Below are positions 7,038-11,086 of a stretch of 11,086 nucleotides of DNA, piece after piece. The stretch covers positions 1-11,086 of the forward strand of contig JAISLM010000010.1 in assembly GCA_031290855.1 (NCBI GenBank). The letters run 5' to 3'. The notes beneath the pieces were generated by a model. It did not search any database, had not been told where the DNA came from, and saw nothing but the letters and a program-made list of their open reading frames with translations. Position 1 is the stretch's first letter, and the number at the start of each line of letters is the position of its first letter. The position numbers and the translations under genes are program-made. This DNA is from Spirochaetaceae bacterium (GTDB taxonomy: Bacteria; Spirochaetota; Spirochaetia; Treponematales; Breznakiellaceae).

Positions 7038-7646
7038 ATGGAAACGTTGGATATGCGTGGAAAACCCTGTCCTATTCCAGTGGTTAACGCAAAGAAAGCC
7101 CTCGCCGAAAAGGACGCGGCGGGTGTGGCGGTGATCGTGGACAATTTTGTCGCGGTTCAGAATCTCGAAAAGATGGCAAAGGGCTTGCTCTGGGGCTTTT
7201 CTTATGTCGAAGACGGGGAAGGCAGGTATACGGTTACAATCCTAAAAGACGGAGACCGGGTTTTGGACAAGGTTCCGGCGGTTTCTCCGGTTGCCGAAGG
7301 GGGCGGACGGAAGGGGCCGGTGGTTCTAGTAACTTCAGACAGCATGGGCAGGGGATCCGAGGAGCTTGGGCGCTTGCTAATCAAGGGTTTCATATTTTCA
7401 CTTACACAGTTAAATCCGAGGCCGGAAGCCGTTATATTTTTGAACGGCGGCGCGCATCTCACCACGGAAGGAGCAAACACTGTGGACGACTTAAAAACGC
7501 TGGAAGAAGGGGGGACGGAGATAAATACCTGCGGGACCTGCGCCAACTTCTATAAGCTGACCGAAGCCCTCGCGGTAGGAAGCATCACGGATATGATGAA
7601 CATAACAAACAAACTGGCAAACGCGTCCGCCGTGATTACCCTATAA
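7038..7646 (+). CDS. yedF: YedF-type selenium/sulfur relay protein (TusA + DsrE-like)
   Basis: 202 residues from the ATG at 7038, chosen because AAGGAG lies 7 nt upstream and the protein then begins with the TusA fold; an in-frame extension to 6993 has no ribosome site. Residues 1-75 are a TusA/SirA-like domain with the persulfide-carrying CPxP motif (Cys11). Residues 93-202 are a DsrE/F-like domain with S-D-S-M-G-R-G (100-106) and a C-G-T-C pair (Cys165, Cys168). This two-domain architecture and length match the selenium metabolism protein YedF family (TIGR03527), found mainly in genomes that use selenium. The likely role is carrying persulfide or selenide received from the desulfurase encoded next. 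It is divergent from hydCBA and 1 nt from the next gene, so probably co-transcribed. SelD, the usual further partner, is absent here. Confidence 0.9.
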   Translation: METLDMRGKPCPIPVVNAKKALAEKDAAGVAVIVDNFVAVQNLEKMAKGLLWGFSYVEDGEGRYTVTILKDGDRVLDKVPAVSPVAEGGGRKGPVVLVTSDSMGRGSEELGRLLIKGFIFSLTQLNPRPEAVIFLNGGAHLTTEGANTVDDLKTLEEGGTEINTCGTCANFYKLTEALAVGSITDMMNITNKLANASAVITL

Positions 7647-7647
7647 T

Positions 7648-8799
7648 ATGGCGGTATATGCGAATTACGCCGCCACTTCTCCGGCATTGTCCCCTGCGGT
7701 GGTCAAAGAGCTTTGTGAATATTTGGGCGGGGTACACCTTAACGCCGGGCGTAATTTTGAAGGTTTGGAGGCGGAAGCGATTGCCCTGCGGGCACGCAGG
7801 GCAATCGCCGGACTCTTTGAAGTAGACGACCCCTTGAGAGTGATATTCACAAGCGGCGCGACACAGTCGCTCAACATGGTCATACACGGCCTTGTCAGGC
7901 AGGGCGGCCATGTCTTGGCCACGAGTGTGGAACACAACGCGGCGGCCCGCCCTCTTGAAAACCTTCGCAAAAACGGCGTGATAGAGCTTGACTGGCTCCA
8001 ATGCGGCCCGGACGGTTCGCTGGACGCCGAAAAAGTCCGAAATGCAATTAAAAAAAACACAAGGCTGCTCGTTATGACCCACGCGTCAAACGTCCTCGGT
8101 ACTATACTGCCCGTAACAGAATCTTTCAGGATTGCCCGTGAACACGGTGTCCTTACCATCCTGGACGCGGCGCAGACCGGCGGCATCCTCCCCTTTACAA
8201 TGGGTAAGTGCTGCGATGTGCTTGTGTTTGCCGGCCACAAAGGGCTGGGGGGACTTGCGGGTACGGGCGGTTTCGTTATAGGGGAAGCAGCTTCCGGCGA
8301 GATGCGGCCCTGGATGAGCGGGGGTACCGGCAGCGCCTCACACTCTCTTGATATGCCTGATTTCATGCCGGACCGGTTCGAGCCCGGCACACAAAACACG
8401 ATCGGTATACTGAGCCTTGCCGCGTCCGTAGAGGAGATTTTACGCACCGGCGTGGAAAAGATACGGGATCGCGAGCGCGGGCTTTCGGCGCGTTTTTTGT
8501 CGGGGCTGGCGGGAATAAAAAATCTGAGACCCTGCGGAACCCTTGATCCGGCCCTCAGCGTACCGCTCGTTTCGGTTGTTGTCCGGGGATACGACGCCGG
8601 GGAGGTCTCGCGGCATTTATTTGAAAAGTACGGCATCATTACCCGCAGCGGACTCCACTGCTCACCTTTGGCGCATCGCAGCTCCGGTACGTTTCCGGGC
8701 GGGACTGTCCGCTTCAGCTTTGGAAGCGGAACAAAGGAAAAGGATATTGACGCTACACTCGAAGCGCTGGCGGCCAGCAGCTTTCACCCAAAGCGGTAA
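7648..8799 (+). CDS. Cysteine desulfurase-family PLP enzyme (class V aminotransferase, EF2568-like)
   Basis: 383 residues, normal for the group. Expected activity: PLP-dependent removal of S (or Se) from cysteine/selenocysteine, leaving a persulfide on the active-site Cys. Visible features: SGAT phosphate-binding turn (69-72), cofactor-stacking His96 in S-V-E-H-N, ASNVLG (146-151), DAAQ (173-176), PLP Schiff-base Lys198 in G-H-K-G-L-G-G, the family stretch P-D-x-x-E-P-G-T-Q-N (241-250), and the loop Cys338 in R-S-G-L-H-C-S-P. These fit the TIGR01977 subgroup typified by Enterococcus faecalis EF2568, encoded with selenium-dependent hydroxylase genes. The ATG follows the yedF stop by one base, so translational coupling is likely; no separate strong ribosome site. 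Substrate choice (S or Se) is inferred from the neighbour. Confidence 0.9.
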   Translation: MAVYANYAATSPALSPAVVKELCEYLGGVHLNAGRNFEGLEAEAIALRARRAIAGLFEVDDPLRVIFTSGATQSLNMVIHGLVRQGGHVLATSVEHNAAARPLENLRKNGVIELDWLQCGPDGSLDAEKVRNAIKKNTRLLVMTHASNVLGTILPVTESFRIAREHGVLTILDAAQTGGILPFTMGKCCDVLVFAGHKGLGGLAGTGGFVIGEAASGEMRPWMSGGTGSASHSLDMPDFMPDRFEPGTQNTIGILSLAASVEEILRTGVEKIRDRERGLSARFLSGLAGIKNLRPCGTLDPALSVPLVSVVVRGYDAGEVSRHLFEKYGIITRSGLHCSPLAHRSSGTFPGGTVRFSFGSGTKEKDIDATLEALAASSFHPKR

Positions 8800-9134
8800 A
8801 AATGAAAAGTACGGCTGACTGCCGAGAGGGTTTTCGCAGCTTTCACTTACCGCCGTCCTCCCCAGCCACTAATCGCTGACCGTCCCGCCAGTGGCTTTCC
8901 TCCAAAACGTTCAGGCTGATTGGGCGCCTGGCTAACGGATCGGTTTATTCGCAAAGTCTGGTTTAATACCCCGCCGAACCTTAGGTTCGCGCTTGCCCTA
9001 AACCTGACCCCAAAGAATTTTACCTGACGAAAAGCCCCCCGCCGCTCCGCCGGAAGGTCCTTTACGCTTCGGCTCCTTTCTGTTTTTCCTCCGTATGTTA
9101 AAGCAAACCGCGGGCAAGCGCACATATATTTTAC
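8800..9134. other. Intergenic region between the desulfurase gene and the RAYT-like gene
   Basis: No convincing gene. It holds a weak CGGC/GCCG hairpin (8812-8824) followed by AGAGGG and T4 (8831-8834), possibly a poor terminator for the yedF unit; a 13-base match to the yedF leader (8924-8936); and the left outward-facing inverted repeat (8966-9010). A TATATT (9124-9129) just before the next gene could be a -10 box but lacks a matching -35. Confidence 0.4.
8966..9010 (-). repeat. Left inverted repeat of the RAYT-like element
   Basis: Read on the minus strand this gives GGGTCAGGTTTAG, a short spacer, a palindrome, then CGGCGGGGTAT. The same blocks occur on the plus strand at 9763-9793, and the palindrome plus CGGCGGGGTAT at 10885-10908. 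The central palindrome (8975-8989) has 7-base arms CGAACCT/AGGTTCG. The copy matches the others only in this core; sequence beyond GGTAT differs. Confidence 0.8.
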
Positions 9135-9668
9135 ATGAGAACTTTAAGAATGCTGAAACAGGGCGTGTGGTACGAAATCCGTACCAGCGTCAACAACAGG
9201 GAACCCCTGTTCCGCGGGGGCCGGGCCCCGGCGCTGTTCGACCGTGTGTTCCGGGAGACCGCGCACAGGTTTACCTTCGCGGTCCGGGGGCTGAGCCTCG
9301 CCGGTGACCGGCTGGCCTTTTACATCAGGCCCGCGGACGGGTTCGAACTGCCCGCTATAATGACATGGCTGAAGCAGACCGTCGCCATTAGGTACAACCG
9401 TGACAATGGACGGACGGGACACCTGTGGGGCGACCGTGACCGGTCGCGGATTCTGGTAGGGGAGCCGCCGGACGGCGGGGAGGCGGGGGAGGCGGCGGCC
9501 TCCCCGGCCCGTGGAGTCAGACCCGTAACCATGCGCCGCCTCGCCGGACGAGCGGCGGCGGGAACCCCGCCGGCGCACGACGGGGTCAGACCCCATCGCG
9601 GGAAACGGGCGTCCAGGGCCGCGTTTTCCCGACTATACCCCCTTCCTGTTGCCCCGGCGTCCGGATAA
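9135..9668 (+). CDS. IS200/RAYT-like (Y1 transposase-related) protein, probably catalytically inactive
   Basis: 177 residues. Residues 1-110 resemble the Y1_Tnp/REP-associated transposase fold: W-Y-E-I-R-T..N-N-R-E-P-L-F (12-26) parallels the usual Y-H-V-x-x-R-x..N-R-x-x-I-F, F-Y-I-R-P-A-D-G (62-69) parallels the segment after the HUH motif, and N-G-R-T-G-H-L-W-G-D-R (91-101) matches the conserved C-terminal G-x-x-W-x-x-R block. The expected His-x-His is not visible (S-L-A-G-D-R-L-A-F at 54-62 is in its place), and the position I align with the catalytic Tyr is Val83. Residues 112-177 are a low-complexity Gly/Ala/Pro/Arg tail. No Shine-Dalgarno sequence precedes ATG 9135; ATG at 9150 is an alternative. 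I associate similar proteins with termite-gut treponemes from memory. It could be a decayed copy or a domesticated family. Confidence 0.65.
   Translation: MRTLRMLKQGVWYEIRTSVNNREPLFRGGRAPALFDRVFRETAHRFTFAVRGLSLAGDRLAFYIRPADGFELPAIMTWLKQTVAIRYNRDNGRTGHLWGDRDRSRILVGEPPDGGEAGEAAASPARGVRPVTMRRLAGRAAAGTPPAHDGVRPHRGKRASRAAFSRLYPLPVAPASG
9582..9594. repeat. Perfect palindrome GGGGTCAGACCCC
   Basis: Six-base arms GGGGTC/GACCCC around a central A, inside the low-complexity 3' part of the RAYT-like gene. An imperfect second copy, GGAGTCAGACCC, lies at 9513-9524. The half GGGTCAG also begins the flanking repeats at 9763 and, on the other strand, 9010, which suggests a common recognition unit. Confidence 0.6.
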
Positions 9669-10030
9669 GCGGCATAACCCGCCCGGAGAACCGCAGCAAC
9701 CGCCATTTCCTCTCCAAACCGAGCCCGCCCAGGGGATACGTCTGCCCTGAAATCCGAATTGTGGGTCAGGTTTAGCGCAGAACGGCGGGGTATCTTGTAA
9801 GCGATGCATTGTCTACGAGGTTCGATCGGATGCGGAAATTTATCACCTGTGGGGTCTATTACCATTTTTTTGTAGTTGCTACCCACTCTAAGCGCCACAA
9901 AACAGCGCCGAGCTGTTTTGCCTGGCGTTTTACCGCCCTTTTTACCCCAATGAGGAAGGATAAGGCGGGGGAGCAGCCCCCACTGCGAATAAACAATTCC
10001 CAGGTATTGTTATGTCAACAAATCCATTTC
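9669..10030. other. Non-coding stretch between the RAYT-like gene and the 241-residue gene
   Basis: Contains the right repeat copy (9763-9926) and, beyond it, a G5-AGCAG-C5 hairpin (9967-9981) without a T tract about 50 nt past the minus-strand gene's stop. Apparent reading frames on both strands cross the repeat and show no protein character. I see no other feature. Confidence 0.5.
9763..9926 (+). repeat. Right repeat copy of the RAYT-like element with terminal palindrome
   Basis: Starts with GGGTCAGGTTTAG (9763-9775), then CGGCGGGGTAT (9783-9793), and runs on with strong similarity to the copy at 10898-11062: TCTTGTAAG, TTCGATCG, TGCGGAAATTTATCA, TTTTTTGTAG, ACTCTAA and CGCCACAAAACAGCG are shared in the same order. 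The GAACC/GGTTC palindrome of the other copies has been lost here. It ends in a perfect 9 bp hairpin, CAAAACAGC (9898-9906)/GCTGTTTTG (9912-9920), extended by GCCA/TGGC with a 2-base bulge. Confidence 0.8.
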
Positions 10031-10756
10031 CTAATCCGTGTTTTTCCAGCGTATGCTGTTTGAACGGTTTGATATTAAAACCTTTGCCGCAGAGCCGTCT
10101 TGCAGGGCCGCGTATTTGTTGATCGTATCTTCCAGCCCGGACAATATCTGTTGAAAGTTATTGTACGGTATGTATATTTCCAACTGCCTGCCGTTCCGCA
10201 GCAGCAGGTAAAGCGCCGCCTGACTTTCCATTTTAACAATGTGATACGGCAGAGAAATATTTTTGCATATAAGCGCAAGCCATGTTTCTATGCTGTTTAT
10301 CGTAAGGCGGCGCAATTTTTCGTTCCGCTCAATTTCGCCGCGCAGTTTTACGTATTCCTCCGCGATATTCTTGAAGTTTTCAAGCAGCCTGTATATAAGG
10401 CCTATCCCGCTTTCGTCTATAAACCGGTGCTGGGACTTTGTATCATAAAAGCGAATATAAAAACTGGCGCGGTCGACCGCGAATCTGTTTTTATAAAATT
10501 CCACGCGCAAAAAACATTCGCTGCTTAATTCGTCGCAGGTTATCGTATACGCCGCGTCGCTCGTTCCCCGCGTCCATTCCCTTATTCGTTTTGCGGTGGA
10601 GAACCCCGGCATCCGGGCGCCGTTTTCGTCAAGCTCCCGCTGCAAATCACCCAGCGTCAAAAGCTCCCGCGCCTCCGGCCCCGCGCACCCTCCCGCACAC
10701 TCGTCAATCTTCGCGTACAGCAGGCGGCGCAGCCTTTCATTACCAGCATAACTCAT
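10031..10756 (-). CDS. Hypothetical protein, 241 residues, unrecognised
   Basis: No family recognised. The reading frame is intact, starts with ATG 10 nt after a GAGGG ribosome-like site, ends TAG, and shows normal protein composition, so it is probably real. There is no signal peptide or membrane segment; it is likely cytoplasmic. Residues 1-60 look helical and charged; 68-118 alternate strand-like (Y-T-I-T-C-D, F-L-R-V-E-F-Y, F-Y-I-R-F-Y-D); 119-170 form a long charged helix that may be a coiled coil (L-L-E-N-F-K-N-I-A-E-E-Y-V-K-L-R-G-E-I-E-R-N-E-K-L); 175-200 return to strands. It lies alone between two repeat copies in the same accessory zone. Less G+C rich than the flanking repeats. Function cannot be assigned. 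Confidence 0.7.
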   Translation of the reverse strand: MSYAGNERLRRLLYAKIDECAGGCAGPEARELLTLGDLQRELDENGARMPGFSTAKRIREWTRGTSDAAYTITCDELSSECFLRVEFYKNRFAVDRASFYIRFYDTKSQHRFIDESGIGLIYRLLENFKNIAEEYVKLRGEIERNEKLRRLTINSIETWLALICKNISLPYHIVKMESQAALYLLLRNGRQLEIYIPYNNFQQILSGLEDTINKYAALQDGSAAKVLISNRSNSIRWKNTD

Positions 10757-10811
10757 ATTCCGTTCCCTCTAACCGTAGCCCTTTAAGGATATGCCAAATC
10801 CCCGGCAAAGT

Positions 10812-10853
10812 AACCCGCCGCCGCCCCGGCGGTGTGCCAGCCCCCGGCGGGTT
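10812..10853. repeat. GC-rich inverted repeat upstream of the hypothetical gene
   Basis: AACCCGCCG (10812-10820) pairs exactly with CGGCGGGTT (10845-10853). The interior holds a second CCGCC/GGCGG pairing (10821-10832). It lies 56 nt upstream of the 241-residue gene's start on the minus strand, so it is either in its promoter region or another palindromic repeat of the accessory zone. Confidence 0.5.
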
Positions 10854-10866
10854 TCTCCATTGCCTT

Positions 10867-10879
10867 CACACACACACAC
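10867..10879. repeat. CA dinucleotide run
   Basis: Six CA units plus C at 10867-10879, directly before the third repeat copy. Short simple repeats of this kind can slip, but it lies in no reading frame or promoter that I can support. Confidence 0.7.
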
Positions 10880-10881
10880 CA

Positions 10882-11086
10882 GCGCGAACCGAAGGTTCGG
10901 CGGGGTATCTTGTAAGTGATGCAGAATCGAGAGCTTCGATCGACTGCGGAAATTTATCATCTGTGGTGGTTTGCATAGCAAACCTTGTTTGCTCGCAAAC
11001 CCGTCTAATAACACTTTTTTGTAGGCGCTACCAACTCTAAACGCCACAAAACAGCGTCGAGCGTCTGCGGCAAACCGCTATGCGGT
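10882..11086 (+). repeat. Third repeat copy, with nested palindromic insertion, cut by the window end
   Basis: Begins with a palindrome CGAACC/GGTTCG around GAA (10885-10899), then CGGCGGGGTAT (10898-10908), and follows the copy at 9783-9913 in the same orientation to CGCCACAAAACAGCG. Relative to that copy it carries about 30 extra bases made of two palindromes: GGTTTGC-ATA-GCAAACC (10968-10984) and GTTTGC-TC-GCAAAC (10987-11000). Near the edge ACCGC-TAT-GCGGT (11074-11086) is another small palindrome, probably continuing outside. No transposase-like gene lies inside, so it is an orphan copy unless one follows beyond the window. Confidence 0.8.

Larger units (their letters stand above)
8966..9926. 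mobile_element. REP/RAYT-like module: IS200-type gene between outward-facing palindromic repeats
   Basis: The RAYT-like gene at 9135-9668 is bracketed by two copies of the same repeat in opposite orientation (core 8966-9010 on - and 9763-9793 on +), the arrangement known for REP-associated tyrosine transposases and their REP/BIME sequences. The right copy continues to a perfect terminal palindrome (9898-9920). Outer boundaries are approximate because I can see no target duplication, which is expected for HUH/Y1 elements. Mobility is doubtful since the gene seems to lack catalytic residues. Confidence 0.55.

Noticed and set aside
6821..7087. Small + strand frame (88 codons from GTG) before and into yedF
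   Set aside because: It starts in structured leader DNA, has a Phe run from the T9 tract, no ribosome site, and overlaps yedF in another frame; no resemblance to the small DUF3343 protein sometimes found next to yedF.
9320..9898. Minus-strand reading frame overlapping the RAYT-like gene, starting M-A-L-R-V-G-S-N-Y-K-K
   Set aside because: A similar start (M-A-F-R-V-G-S-A-Y-K-K) opens a frame in the third repeat copy, but only because both lie in the repeat; base changes do not favour third codon positions and the frames diverge after a few codons. Non-coding repeat DNA.
9924..9944. GGCG/CGCC hairpin followed by CTTTTT as a terminator
   Set aside because: Four-bp stem only, and there is no upstream + strand gene close enough to need it.
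10769..11047. Minus-strand 92-codon frame across the third repeat copy
   Set aside because: It runs through palindromes, the CA run and GC-rich inverted repeats, with low-complexity product and no ribosome site.
10882..11086. CRISPR-like array at the right edge
   Set aside because: The repeats are palindromes of different lengths without regular spacing or unique spacers.

Overview
The window looks like a chromosomal piece of an anaerobic, H2-metabolising bacterium. A spirochaete close to the termite-gut Treponema group is my best guess. The grounds are a trimeric NADH/ferredoxin-type [FeFe] hydrogenase, a beta-helix-like lipoprotein behind a promoter with a homopolymer inside its spacer, and a degenerate IS200/RAYT-like gene of a type I associate with termite treponemes. 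This placement is inference; there is no rRNA or other taxonomic marker.

Layout. (1) Bases 1-2397: a promoter whose -35 and -10 boxes are separated by a run of 17 C, a stem-loop-rich leader of about 200 nt, and a 709-residue secreted lipoprotein on the + strand. (2) Bases 2461-2490: a symmetrical A/T-flanked terminator shared by convergent genes. (3) Bases 2532-6678, - strand: a tight hydC-hydB-hydA operon with a near-consensus promoter at 6715-6743. (4) Bases 6679-7037: a divergent intergenic region with a structured leader in front of yedF. (5) Bases 7038-8799, + strand: yedF and a class-V aminotransferase/cysteine desulfurase, separated by 1 nt, a pair associated with selenium mobilisation. 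(6) Bases 8800-11086: an accessory zone with a catalytically eroded IS200/REP-associated-transposase-like gene (9135-9668) flanked by outward-facing inverted repeats, an orphan third copy of the repeat at the right edge carrying extra nested palindromes, and an unrecognised 241-residue gene (10031-10756, - strand).

How it works together. HydC, HydB and HydA would form a cytoplasmic flavin/Fe-S hydrogenase linking H2 to NAD(H) and ferredoxin, probably electron-bifurcating. The adjacent divergent YedF and desulfurase would supply reduced sulfur or selenium. No selenocysteine codon is apparent in the hydrogenase, and the hydrogenase maturases HydE/F/G and SelD are not in the window, so any link between the two units is by context only.

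The two strongest items for follow-up are the poly-C promoter, which has the architecture of phase variation by change of promoter spacer length, and the RAYT-like gene that seems to lack both HUH histidines and the catalytic tyrosine yet is still flanked by related palindromic repeats.
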